IMG/VR virus record: IMGVR_UViG_3300050035_000335
Span: 1 to 40,481 of that record
DNA: 40,481 nucleotides
Strand: one strand, 5' to 3'
Source of the DNA: a virus
Position numbers and translations under genes: made by a program. Below are positions 22,048-29,491 of the stretch, piece by piece. Numbering within the stretch: the stretch's first letter is position 1; the number at the start of each line of letters is the position of its first letter. Under the pieces are notes generated by a model. It was given only the letters and a program-made list of their open reading frames with translations, was not told the DNA's origin and did no database searches.

Positions 22048-23133
22048 ATGAAATTTAAAAGCTGGCTCACGCTCCTGCTGGTCGCCGCAACCCCGGTTAC
22101 TAACGGGATAGCCATATCCCTTACTTCAGGTCTGTCAGGTGGCAGTAGCAGCGGTTACTCCTATCATATATTTCGTAGTACATCTCCAACTGGGAGCACT
22201 TCTGGGGCACCAACATTTACTACTTCCACAATGCCATATACTGATACAACGGCGGTCGCAGGAACATTCTATTGGTATAAATTGGTGGGAGTTGACGGTC
22301 TGGGAAATCCCACCAATTCTGCTCCGGTTGCCGAAACCGGTGTAAATACAGCGACTACTACTGATCTTAGCGTGGTAGCCATTTATTACACCTCTATTCT
22401 GAATATCGTATATATTGGAGACTCCATCACAGCAGGTGGAGCTTTACCGACAGGTTCTATAACAGCTCCGACGCAATGCTCGACTTATCTGCAAAGCATG
22501 ACTGGCATAAGAAATGTCTTTTACGCAAATGCCGGAGTCGGGGGTTTTACGACGACCACCTTTCTCCCTTCGGTTAATACGAGCAACTGTTTCGTTAACG
22601 CTGTTAATGATGCAACTTCACTGCAGACAGCTAATCCGGCAGGTCAACTTGTGTTTAGCATTATGCTCGGTACGAATGACAGCGACACAGGCAGTGATGG
22701 ATCACCACGTACCGCCGCGCAATTGGGAGCAAATCTGGAAACGATCATAGGTCAATTAATGATCGATTTCCCAGCCGCAAAAGGTATACTTCAAACTCCA
22801 CCCCTCTACACTGCTAACGCAGCAGTTGGGGCTGACTATGAGGAGGCGGGTTTAGCAAGATTAATCAGCTATTTTCCTGAGTATCCGGTTGTTGTTGCTT
22901 ATGAAAACAGCCTTTATCCTGGACATATGTTCATGGGAGATACAACTGCTCCCGCTTTTTTTGCCCCTCTCTATACTACTGAAATGGTAATAGGGATAGG
23001 AAACAACGGCTATTACTATCTACATCCTAATCAACAGGGATCTAACGACCTGGCTCGGCTATGGGCTAACGGCATTTACAATGCTCTATTTGCACTGGCT
23101 ACCACCTCCGGACGAGGAAGGACACTAAAATGA
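22048..23133 (+). CDS. Secreted SGNH/GDSL hydrolase with FnIII-like domain
   Basis: 361 aa, start ATG 22048 with AAAGGAAC upstream. The N-terminus MKFKSWLTLLLVAATPVTNG looks like a signal peptide. Residues about 35-105 form a fibronectin-III-like domain (YSYHIFRS, then FYWYKLVGVDGLG). The SGNH domain follows: Y-I-G-D-S-I-T-A-G-G (Ser126), N-A-G-V-G-G, M-L-G-T-N-D-S (Asn210), and L-H-P-N-Q-Q-G (His326). It ends G-R-G-R-T-L-K, shared with the preceding gene, pointing to duplication or a common sorting signal. The stop overlaps the next start (ATGA). Probably a carbohydrate esterase acting outside the cytoplasm. Confidence 0.85.
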   Translation: MKFKSWLTLLLVAATPVTNGIAISLTSGLSGGSSSGYSYHIFRSTSPTGSTSGAPTFTTSTMPYTDTTAVAGTFYWYKLVGVDGLGNPTNSAPVAETGVNTATTTDLSVVAIYYTSILNIVYIGDSITAGGALPTGSITAPTQCSTYLQSMTGIRNVFYANAGVGGFTTTTFLPSVNTSNCFVNAVNDATSLQTANPAGQLVFSIMLGTNDSDTGSDGSPRTAAQLGANLETIIGQLMIDFPAAKGILQTPPLYTANAAVGADYEEAGLARLISYFPEYPVVVAYENSLYPGHMFMGDTTAPAFFAPLYTTEMVIGIGNNGYYYLHPNQQGSNDLARLWANGIYNALFALATTSGRGRTLK

Positions 23134-24254
23134 AATATCTCTTTTCGCTTTTCGCAGCTCTCGCATCTCTCGCGTTTGTGCAACCCGCACACGCAGTCAC
23201 AGAACTAATCAAGACAGGTTCGCAAACGCCAATCCCATTCCTGCTAGTAGACAGCGCAACCGGTCAGACTGGTCAAACCGGGCTCTCTGGGAGCGTGGTA
23301 GTTACAGTCTACAAACCCGGGGGAAGTAGTTTCCTTGCTGACGGCGGATCGGTTACAGAGCTTGGAAATGGCGATTACGCCTATGTACCATCCACAGCCG
23401 AGACAGCGCAACCGGGATTGATTTATATTCATGCGACTTGTACCGGGTGCCAGATAGTGGACACATCGGCTCAGGTGGTCGCGTTTGATCCTACTGACGC
23501 GGTGGCGCTGGGGCTGTCAAGTATAACAGCTACCGCGCAACAGGCCAATAACGCGGCGAGCTTAACCACTTATGGAGTGGCTACTCCGGCAACGAGCGCA
23601 ACTGCGATATGGGCTGCCAGCACAAGGACTATCACTGGGGGCAGCCTTACTGTCGCGCCGCCATCCGCTTCACAGATTGCTTCCGTAATTCTCTCAACAC
23701 CGGCAAATCTACTGAATACTGACAGCTCAGGACGAGTTCCTCTGCAACCGACAGAGTCGTTCAATAATACCGGGCAGACAACCAATTACCCGACTAGCGG
23801 GGGCGGATCGGTGAGTGATACAAGTGTTCAGGGGGATGTGACTGCGTCGCTTAGCGGCCTGGGAATAAATAGCGGCTGGGTCACGGGGCTTGGCACAGTC
23901 AATACCGATGTGCCGCTGATTTATACCGCCGTAAATGCCCTGCCTTCGGCAAGCGCCATTGCTAGTGCAACACTGGGATCTACTATGATTACCATTCAGG
24001 CAGCCCAAACGACCAATGGTGTAAGCGAACAACTCTCCTTAAGACAGTTTCTTGCTTATGCAAATAGTGTACTGAAAAGTAACGCTAGTAATACCGCGCC
24101 GACGCCTAATTCGACGGCTACCGTAACCTACTATCTCCTAGGATACCCTGAGACAACGAACAACATTGTAGCAATTTCCACGCCTGCCTATGACGCAAAT
24201 GGAACAATAACCGGTCTTACTGTCAAAGTGGCCAACCCATTTCCGACTTTCTAA
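23130..24254 (+). CDS. Signal-peptide-bearing virion or fibre-like protein
   Basis: 374 aa. A textbook Sec signal is present, MKYLFSLFAALASLAFVQPA with A-H-A cleavage. The first mature domain (about 25-120) reads TPIPFLLVDSATGQTGQTGL, G-S-V-V-V-T-V-Y-K-P-G-G and GDYAYVPSTAETAQPGLIYI. Phage tail and head-fibre proteins carry this beta domain, normally without a signal peptide. The remainder is low-complexity Ser/Thr/Ala-rich sequence, like fibre shafts, ending in a small globular part (TVTYYLLGYPETTNNIVAIS). It is translated by ATGA overlap from the SGNH gene, so the three signal-peptide genes form one operon. Confidence 0.7.
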   Translation: MKYLFSLFAALASLAFVQPAHAVTELIKTGSQTPIPFLLVDSATGQTGQTGLSGSVVVTVYKPGGSSFLADGGSVTELGNGDYAYVPSTAETAQPGLIYIHATCTGCQIVDTSAQVVAFDPTDAVALGLSSITATAQQANNAASLTTYGVATPATSATAIWAASTRTITGGSLTVAPPSASQIASVILSTPANLLNTDSSGRVPLQPTESFNNTGQTTNYPTSGGGSVSDTSVQGDVTASLSGLGINSGWVTGLGTVNTDVPLIYTAVNALPSASAIASATLGSTMITIQAAQTTNGVSEQLSLRQFLAYANSVLKSNASNTAPTPNSTATVTYYLLGYPETTNNIVAISTPAYDANGTITGLTVKVANPFPTF

Positions 24255-24260
24255 CCATTG

Positions 24261-24284
24261 CACTAGCTCTCTCGGGAGCTAGTG
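24261..24284 (+). terminator. 9-bp hairpin after the secreted operon
   Basis: CACTAGCTC pairs with GAGCTAGTG around a 6-nt loop. There is no T-run, so termination efficiency is uncertain. Confidence 0.45.
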
Positions 24285-24315
24285 ATGCTTGACGCTAATA
24301 AGGAATATAATAGCA

Positions 24316-25359
24316 GTGTCCTATAATAATATTGACGGTGAAATAGATAGTGAAATAGATAGTGAGGTTGATAGCTTACAAAGTCGGTATGTACCAAACT
24401 CAACCAGTAGTAGTGGAAGTACCTCTTCAACCTCCACACCGGGGACAACTATGCCGAAATATGATATAGCCGTAATGGCTATTATAAATGAGTTGAATGG
24501 CCTCAACTTTCCACAATTACTTTCGCCTGCCAGCTATTATATCATTGTGCGTGAAGCGCTCAGGAAGATCGACCGCTATAAACCGCAAACCAGTTTTGCC
24601 GTCTTTCCGACCATTGAACTTGTGCAGGACTATTATATTTTTAATACGAATGATCAACCTGCCAGCGCTGATCCCAACAAAGAGTCGCAAGTTCTTTTTG
24701 ATGCCAACGGTGCGGAGCTGAACACAGGCCCGTGGATCAATGGTAATGTAGAAGAATATGATTTAGTCCCTGTGAACTCTGCGGGGCAGACGGAAACATA
24801 CACAGGGACCAAGGGAGTCTGCTCGACAGCGCTCAGCATTGAGGATGTCTACTGGAACCCTGGCGGCGATTTTACCTCATTGAACATTTTTAGTCCGGGC
24901 TGGCAGATGCTTGCCAACGTCCAGCTTTATTCCGGCTCTTACTTTAATCAGCCCAGTCAAATGATGATTGTTTCCCAGAAACTTACGGCCTGGAAGCAGC
25001 AGTTTGGCTCTCAAGGGTTTGAACTCTTTGGACCGACCGGTGATCCTGGCTCGTTCCTGCGCCTTTACCCCTCCCCTCTGGAAGATGGGGACCTTGTGAT
25101 TGTGCGCTTCCAGGACAAAAACCATCTGCCGACAATCGGGCCTGGAGATAATCGCTTTGATAACCTGATGATGTGGGCAAAGCATTATACGGCCAAGGCA
25201 CTGGCAAACTATTATGCGGGAACGGCTGGCGTACAAATCCTCGGATTCACTGATAGCTCAAAGGCTTTGCAGTATTGGGCCAGCGAGGCTCTTCGTTATG
25301 AACAGGAAGCCCTTATTCAGATGGCTGGTTTGCATGGAGAGGCGGATCGGAATAACTAA
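24316..25359 (+). CDS. Putative head-neck/connector structural protein
   Basis: The frame extends back to a TTG at 24289, but AAGGAA (24300-24305) precedes GTG 24316 at 10 nt, so the latter is taken (347 aa). The N-terminus has a short acidic tandem repeat (E-I-D-S, E-I-D-S, E-V-D-S) and a Ser/Thr-rich linker. The rest is a folded domain: ASYYIIVREALRKIDRYKP, then DLVIVRFQDKNHLP, then a helical end MMWAKHYTAKALANYYAG. No family is recognised. It lies between the capsid genes and the tail-completion genes and is co-translated with them (TAATG with the next gene), so a neck or adaptor role is likely. Confidence 0.6.
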   Translation: MSYNNIDGEIDSEIDSEVDSLQSRYVPNSTSSSGSTSSTSTPGTTMPKYDIAVMAIINELNGLNFPQLLSPASYYIIVREALRKIDRYKPQTSFAVFPTIELVQDYYIFNTNDQPASADPNKESQVLFDANGAELNTGPWINGNVEEYDLVPVNSAGQTETYTGTKGVCSTALSIEDVYWNPGGDFTSLNIFSPGWQMLANVQLYSGSYFNQPSQMMIVSQKLTAWKQQFGSQGFELFGPTGDPGSFLRLYPSPLEDGDLVIVRFQDKNHLPTIGPGDNRFDNLMMWAKHYTAKALANYYAGTAGVQILGFTDSSKALQYWASEALRYEQEALIQMAGLHGEADRNN

Positions 25360-25817
25360 TGATTACTAAGGAGCAGATGTTTCGGGAGCGTGTGCAAAAT
25401 CTTCTTGGCTCATTGCAGGGGCAGTATCCTACGCTTTTTGTGCCGGTCGAGCTTTACAGACTTAACGTTGTCAGCTTCAATCCTACAGAGGCCATTGACG
25501 ATATGCCCGAGGTGTTCATACGCCTTGATCCCGGTCCCGGAACTATCGGGTTTAATTATCAAACAATGGATCGCTGGTATCAGGCCGATGTGGGGCTGAT
25601 CCAGCAGAAAGTAAATAACCTGATTGTCTCCGGGGATTACGATCTGCAGCCAGATGACCATGTAATTATTCAAGGAGTCGCTTATATGGTCGTGGATGCC
25701 CAAAATATTCTTGGCGTATGCAAAGCCAAAATAGACCTTCCTAAAGCTCGGTGGAATAAGCAGCCCCGGGGGACGCCCACCTATCGGCAGATAGGCATAC
25801 AGGCATACATAGAATGA
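25359..25817 (+). CDS. Putative head-tail adaptor/stopper protein (152 aa)
   Basis: The ATG overlaps the previous stop by 1 nt. No definite family, but size, beta-rich content and place in the order capsid, neck protein, this gene, gp10-like gene and tail terminator match the stopper or adaptor slot of siphophage necks. Segments: L-F-V-P-V-E-L-Y-R-L-N-V-V-S, D-D-M-P-E-V-F-I-R-L-D-P-G-P-G, and L-Q-P-D-D-H-V-I-I-Q-G-V-A-Y-M-V-V-D-A. The last pattern (D-x-I-x-I-x-G-x-x-Y-x-V-x-D) is typical of SPP1 gp16-like stopper proteins. Moderately sure of the role. Confidence 0.6.
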   Translation: MITKEQMFRERVQNLLGSLQGQYPTLFVPVELYRLNVVSFNPTEAIDDMPEVFIRLDPGPGTIGFNYQTMDRWYQADVGLIQQKVNNLIVSGDYDLQPDDHVIIQGVAYMVVDAQNILGVCKAKIDLPKARWNKQPRGTPTYRQIGIQAYIE

Positions 25818-25845
25818 GTTTGCTAGCAGAAAAAGTATTATTATA

Positions 25846-26409
25846 ATGCCTAAACTGAAGATGCGCTGCAAAGTTAATCCCCGGGTGCTGGATACCAGCC
25901 GTTTCAACGCGGCCATTCAGCGCTCCAATGAGGCCGGAGCAAAGCTGTATGAGTCGTATGTGCGTAAGATTATTAAAGATGTTCTTGGCCGCCAGTACGC
26001 AACGCTGGCGGAGCTAAGGGCCATGGGACATCCCTATGCACGGAACCCGGCGGTGACGGTTAATCGCCGAGGAGTCACTCCTCAGCGCTTTGCTCCTCCC
26101 ATGCCGACGGGTTATGTCAGCACTCACCCTAGCAGCTATGCAGCGTCAAAGTTTGGGAACTTTTATGACAGTATTGAGTGGGGCATCGAGAGCCGTGGCG
26201 CGAGGACTACGATTGAGGTTTGGGGAGCCGAGCAGGACCTTGCCCGTATTTTGCTGACCGGAACACCGACCATGGTGCCGCGCCCCTATAAGAGTCTCAT
26301 TGGCAGCCGCATACGAGACGAGGTAACGAACCACGTGAGTAACTATTGGCGTCAGCGTATTAAGTTTGAATTCGTTGCTGCTGGCGCTTGGAATGGTCCT
26401 CGTGGATAG
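25846..26409 (+). CDS. Tail completion protein, HK97 gp10-like
   Basis: 187 aa. The segment from about residue 125 (V-W-G-A-E-Q-D-L-A-R-I-L-L-T-G-T-P-T-M-V) and then P-R-P-Y-K-S-L-I-G-S-R-I-R-D-E-V matches the G-T-x-x-M-x-x-R-P-F pattern near the C-terminus of HK97 gp10-like tail completion proteins. The N-terminal helix (RFNAAIQRSNEAGAKLYES) is also usual. Such proteins join the tail end to the head. The gene sits just before a tail-terminator candidate, as in siphophages. The Shine-Dalgarno is weak. Confidence 0.65.
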   Translation: MPKLKMRCKVNPRVLDTSRFNAAIQRSNEAGAKLYESYVRKIIKDVLGRQYATLAELRAMGHPYARNPAVTVNRRGVTPQRFAPPMPTGYVSTHPSSYAASKFGNFYDSIEWGIESRGARTTIEVWGAEQDLARILLTGTPTMVPRPYKSLIGSRIRDEVTNHVSNYWRQRIKFEFVAAGAWNGPRG

Positions 26410-26441
26410 CGAGTACACCGATAAGGGAGAGGAAGAAAACA

Positions 26442-26873
26442 ATGCCAGCACCACCATCGCAATCAACTATTGACTTTATGACCAGCTACATCAAGCAGCT
26501 TATCAACGCGAACCCCTATTTTGCGCCGATAGGCTACACACCAAACAAAATCAATAGAAAGTTTCCGCCAGGGGTTAAACCGAACGTCAATAGTGATTAT
26601 CCGTACATTAATATCATGTACAAAACGCCCACCCGGGAACGCTTCGCTGCCATTGATAAACTCATTGTCTATGTCTGCGCGTATTCCAATAATTTTATCG
26701 AGGCAGAGCAAACGGCCTTTCAGCTCGTCAATACCCTGCAGCAACAGGAAACCGCAACGGATCAATTCACTGTATATAAGTTTCAGGACCGGGCAGGAAT
26801 ACTTGCACCGACCTTGATTCCCACCTTAAATGTCTACGAGGTCTTCACAGAATTCGATTTCTGGATTGGATAA
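26442..26873 (+). CDS. Putative tail terminator protein (143 aa)
   Basis: The frame is open to 26388, overlapping the previous gene. ATG 26442, preceded by GAGAGGAAG, is the likely start. The protein begins MPAPPSQSTIDFMTSYIKQL and has the helix-strand pattern of tail terminators: L-I-N-A-N-P-Y, D-Y-P-Y-I-N-I-M-Y, KLIVYVCAYSNNFIEAEQTA, Q-L-V-N-T-L-Q-Q-Q, and a final beta pair N-V-Y-E-V-F-T-E-F-D-F-W-I. The ending E-F-D-F-W recalls gpU/DUF3168-like proteins that cap the tail tube. Position before the tail tube supports it. Confidence 0.6.
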   Translation: MPAPPSQSTIDFMTSYIKQLINANPYFAPIGYTPNKINRKFPPGVKPNVNSDYPYINIMYKTPTRERFAAIDKLIVYVCAYSNNFIEAEQTAFQLVNTLQQQETATDQFTVYKFQDRAGILAPTLIPTLNVYEVFTEFDFWIG

Positions 26874-26879
26874 GTAACT

Positions 26880-27095
26880 ATGTTTAAGACACTTGAAAGT
26901 ATACCTTTAACGGGGGTAGCAGTAATCGCCGTCAAAGGGGAGATTGATAGCCTTATATGCGGCTGGAGAGCACAAGCAGAAAGCGCAGAGGACCTTGAGA
27001 GCCTTATGATTAGCCAATGTTATATTGATGCCTACCAGACGCTTAGGCGACGTGTGTATGGACGTACGCTTCCTAAGCAGAAAGCGGCTAAGTGA
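26880..27095 (+). CDS. Small hypothetical protein (71 aa)
   Basis: No family recognised. It starts 6 nt after the previous stop and is probably co-translated. Sequence: M-F-K-T-L-E-S-I-P-L-T-G-V-A-V-I-A-V-K-G-E, then a helical part (AQAESAEDLESLMISQCYID) and a basic tail (LRRRVYGRTLPKQKAAK). It lies between the tail terminator candidate and an HNH gene. The basic end could bind nucleic acid, but nothing decides it. Confidence 0.5.
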   Translation: MFKTLESIPLTGVAVIAVKGEIDSLICGWRAQAESAEDLESLMISQCYIDAYQTLRRRVYGRTLPKQKAAK

Positions 27096-27098
27096 GGC

Positions 27099-27476
27099 AT
27101 GAGAAGAAAGCGCAGGCGCAGTCCGGGATGGGTTCCCTTCTCCGAATACCAGAGAACAAAGCGTGCAGCCTCCTGGGGGGTGGAAGAGCACTTTACTTCC
27201 ACCATGAAAAGGCGTATAATGAAGCAGTTCGGAAGATGCTGCTTCCGATGCAAAGCAATAAAGAGGCTACAAATTGACCATAATAACCCCCTATACCTCG
27301 GGAATGCGCTCGACTACGGAAATGCCGTTGTCCTCTGTCGCTCCTGCAATCTATCCAAGGGAACAAAAATCCCGGCACAGTTCTACACGAGCGAAGAATG
27401 TACCCGACTTTCCGCTCTTCTTGCTGAGCAAAGAAGTTGGAAGGATATTCAACAACAAGCTAATCCCTGCAAGTAA
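27099..27476 (+). CDS. Free-standing HNH endonuclease (125 aa)
   Basis: A compact HNH protein: basic start M-R-R-K-R-R-R-S-P-G-W-V-P-F-S, C48-x2-C51 (C-F-R-C-K-A), L-Q-I-D60-H61-N-N-P-L, N75 in Y-G-N-A-V-V-L, and C80-R-S-C83-N84-L-S-K-G. The two CxxC pairs form the structural zinc site, and D-H and N are the catalytic set, so it should be active. The ATG follows the previous stop by 3 nt. It is unrelated in detail to the HNH at 10.4 kb. Its place between tail genes, interrupting none, is typical of phage homing-type nucleases; some HNH proteins also assist packaging, but those lie by the terminase. Confidence 0.85.
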   Translation: MRRKRRRSPGWVPFSEYQRTKRAASWGVEEHFTSTMKRRIMKQFGRCCFRCKAIKRLQIDHNNPLYLGNALDYGNAVVLCRSCNLSKGTKIPAQFYTSEECTRLSALLAEQRSWKDIQQQANPCK

Positions 27477-27509
27477 TAAGTAGTTGGACACTGTATCTTA
27501 ACGATCTGT

Positions 27510-27530
27510 GCCTTATAATATAAGTAAGGC
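27510..27530 (+). promoter_or_regulatory. TATAAT promoter before the tail tube gene
   Basis: TATAAT (27514-27519) lies inside a GCCTTA/TAAGGC inverted repeat (27510-27515/27525-27530). TTGGACA stands 24 nt upstream, as it does 9 nt before the 18751 promoter. Confidence 0.4.
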
Positions 27531-27581
27531 ACTAGGCTTATTATGAGTCAAATCTTTCGGTGCTAAGGGAGATACCAGCTA

Positions 27582-28214
27582 ATGGCTGTCGTAGACAAAA
27601 ATAACATAGCGCTTGGCATCGGAAATGTGGAATTCGGTTCCTATTCGACGGCAGGTGCGTTCATAGGCTATACTGACATCGGTGCAATTAAGACCGAAGT
27701 TAACATGGAGCATAATCGGGAAGTCAAAGAGTTTGAAACGGGCCGACCTTTGGTCATCATCAAACAAGAAGTCATTCGCGAGTCTGTCATCTTGAAGTTC
27801 ACCTTTGCGGAACTTAACCTTGGTACGATCAAATCAACCCTAGGACAGGGCGTAATTACTACGTCTGTTTTGCCGACGTTCCTTGATGGATCGAGCACGG
27901 CGCTCAGTGGTACGCTTCAAACAGGAACAACCTCGGTTATGAGTGGTGCACTCTATAAGTTTGGTGGTTTGCCTACGCTGACCACAATTGGTATACGGTT
28001 CACTCATGTGAAATCGAACGGTATGCGCCAGGTCTTTGAGGGCTACATCGCTTCTCCAAAGGGTACACTCACGCTTCCCTTTAAGGAAACGGACTGGAAC
28101 CTTTTCGAAGCAACTTTCCAGTTACTGGCCAATACGGCTCTTCCTGCGGGACAGCAGTATTATCAGTTCTTCATTGAAGGTAATCCAACAACGGATAACC
28201 CGATAGGTTCGTAA
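27582..28214 (+). CDS. Major tail tube protein
   Basis: 210 aa. The pattern is that of siphophage tube proteins: early A-L-G-I-G-N-V-E-F-G, then I-G-A-I-K-T-E-V-N-M-E-H-N-R-E-V-K-E-F-E-T-G-R-P, and I-R-E-S-V-I-L-K-F-T-F-A-E-L-N-L. A late strand region reads F-T-H-V-K-S-N-G-M-R-Q-V-F-E-G-Y, then L-P-F-K-E-T-D-W-N-L-F-E-A-T-F-Q. It forms the hexameric rings of the tail tube. It has its own promoter, a GGGAG RBS, and a strong terminator directly after the stop, fitting high expression. No sheath gene accompanies it. Confidence 0.8.
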   Translation: MAVVDKNNIALGIGNVEFGSYSTAGAFIGYTDIGAIKTEVNMEHNREVKEFETGRPLVIIKQEVIRESVILKFTFAELNLGTIKSTLGQGVITTSVLPTFLDGSSTALSGTLQTGTTSVMSGALYKFGGLPTLTTIGIRFTHVKSNGMRQVFEGYIASPKGTLTLPFKETDWNLFEATFQLLANTALPAGQQYYQFFIEGNPTTDNPIGS

Positions 28215-28245
28215 TTGGGTGGTTTTCCAACTTCGATGGTATAAT
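28215..28245 (+). promoter_or_regulatory. Extended -10 promoter of the TylF-like gene
   Basis: TGGTATAAT (28237-28245), with TTGGGT (28215-28220) 19 nt upstream as a weak -35. The start site falls inside the left arm of the following terminator. Confidence 0.6.
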
Positions 28246-28247
28246 GC

Positions 28248-28289
28248 AATTAGCGGCCCTGCTCCCGTCAGGTCCGCTAATTTTTTTTT
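28248..28289 (+). terminator. Intrinsic terminator overlapping a promoter start
   Basis: AATTAGCGG (28248-28256) pairs with CCGCTAATT (28274-28282), with inner CCTG/CAGG, followed by a run of nine T. It ends the tail tube transcript. Transcripts from the 28240 -10 would lack most of the left arm and escape it. Confidence 0.9.
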
Positions 28290-28304
28290 GGAGGACTACT
28301 ACCT

Positions 28305-28898
28305 GTGCGTGATTTATACGATTTACTGATGACCGTAGGCGTGGCATCTATTTTGGGAGCTCCCAAACTCTCTGTGATGCACGGACTACTGACAAAAGCC
28401 CAGGACATTCCCGGAGATACTGCGGAATTCGGTGTTTATTACGGAGGAACTTCTCAGTTTATTCATCTTGCTCTCCCGGACAAAAAACACCACATGTTTG
28501 ATACCTTTCGTGGACTTCCCCCAGCGGATGCTAGTATTGATCTTCACAAAGAAGGCGAGTTCTGCAGCAGGCTCGATGATGTGGTAAAAGTGATGGGGGA
28601 CCTTGCTACCGTAAGCCTGCATGTCGGTACTTTCCCAAACTCCCTTAAATCCGTCTACGGATACAAAAAGCTGCGGTTCTCCTTTGTGCATATTGACTTC
28701 GACCTCTATGAGGGAACCCTTGAGGCGCTGAAGTATACCTATGAGCGCATGTCCCCCGGAGGCGTGATGGTGTTTGATGACTGGATGTGGCCCAATACTC
28801 CCGGCGTGACAAGAGCTATTGACGAGTTCTTCTATGGAAAGCCCGAGACTATCCAGTCTTTGGAGCGGTATCAGGCATTCATTATTAAGGGCGCGTAG
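28305..28898 (+). CDS. TylF/MycF-like SAM-dependent O-methyltransferase
   Basis: 197 aa, GTG start with TTGGAGGA upstream. SAM-binding motif: D-T-A-E-F-G-V-Y-Y-G-G-T-S. Then H-H-M-F-D-T-F-R-G-L-P, and a metal/catalytic segment S-F-V-H-I-D-F-D-L-Y-E-G-T, followed by M-S-P-G-G-V-M-V-F-D-D-W and G-V-T-R-A-I-D-E-F-F. These are hallmarks of TylF-type sugar O-methyltransferases, which act on deoxysugars of antibiotics or surface glycans. It splits tail tube from tail chaperone genes and is flanked on both sides by terminator-promoter pairs, a moron arrangement. Probably modifies a surface glycan or a phage-made sugar; substrate unknown. Confidence 0.88.
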   Translation: MRDLYDLLMTVGVASILGAPKLSVMHGLLTKAQDIPGDTAEFGVYYGGTSQFIHLALPDKKHHMFDTFRGLPPADASIDLHKEGEFCSRLDDVVKVMGDLATVSLHVGTFPNSLKSVYGYKKLRFSFVHIDFDLYEGTLEALKYTYERMSPGGVMVFDDWMWPNTPGVTRAIDEFFYGKPETIQSLERYQAFIIKGA

Positions 28899-28936
28899 TA
28901 GTAACAACGCAGACACCCTAGCTTTACGGGCATTCA

Positions 28937-28945
28937 TGTTATAAT
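28937..28945 (+). promoter_or_regulatory. Extended -10 promoter of the tail chaperone operon
   Basis: TGTTATAAT is a perfect TGnTATAAT. Its last bases form part of the left arm of the following terminator hairpin. No -35 is evident. Confidence 0.6.
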
Positions 28946-28985
28946 ATCGGTAGACACGCAATAGAGTGTACTACCGATATTTTTT
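28943..28985 (+). terminator. Intrinsic terminator overlapping a -10 element
   Basis: AATATCGGTAG (28943-28953) pairs with CTACCGATATT (28971-28981), with inner ACAC/GTGT, followed by TTTTT. It ends the methyltransferase transcript. A transcript from the overlapping promoter starts near 28952 and cannot form the stem. Confidence 0.9.
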
Positions 28986-29005
28986 ATTGTAGGAGGCGCA
29001 GAGCA

Positions 29006-29491
29006 ATGGCAGAGCGAACATTTAAATGGGACGCTAGTGTCCTAGACCCGGACAAGCAAGCAGTGACCCTCGGGGAGGAGGAAATCATTTTTTATGAATT
29101 CCCGCGTACCACGACCGAGCAGTTCATTGTTGAGATTATCGAAAAGAAAATCTCTAAGGAAGAAAAGTACACCGAAGAGGAAACCAAGGAAGACGGCAGT
29201 GTGGTGGGCGTAGAAAAGATGCGAACAGTGCGACTTCCCTTCAAGGAAGTATTTTCTCAGCAATCGGATTTGATAAATAAATACTTGTCTAAGTCCACAC
29301 GTAATGTAAAATCACCTAAGTATTTTGCTGAGGCAGGGTTTACGGCGAACGCCTATGGCCGCCTGGTTGATCTGCTTTTTGAACTCAATCATGTGGATGA
29401 AATACTTTCTGTGGGGGGAAACTGGCTGATGATGCCAAGCGTCTACGCGACTCGGGGAGTGGCACCTTCAGCAGACGAAAAAACGAGCTAA
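29006..29491 (+). CDS. Tail assembly chaperone (gpG-like)
   Basis: 161 aa, RBS TAGGAGGC. It is acidic and helical, with I-V-E-I-I-E-K-K-I-S-K-E-E-K-Y-T-E-E-E in the middle. It precedes the tape measure gene and contains a lambda-like slippery site near its end, so it is identified mainly by context. It binds the tape measure protein and recruits tube subunits during tail assembly. It is absent from the finished virion in known systems. The longer frameshifted form is given separately. Confidence 0.75.
   Translation: MAERTFKWDASVLDPDKQAVTLGEEEIIFYEFPRTTTEQFIVEIIEKKISKEEKYTEEETKEDGSVVGVEKMRTVRLPFKEVFSQQSDLINKYLSKSTRNVKSPKYFAEAGFTANAYGRLVDLLFELNHVDEILSVGGNWLMMPSVYATRGVAPSADEKTS

Noticed and set aside
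29478-29484. A-AAA-AAC run as the frameshift site in the tail chaperone
   Set aside because: Its codon phase is wrong for the gpG frame; GGGAAAC at 29416 is in the correct phase and the -1 frame is already open there.
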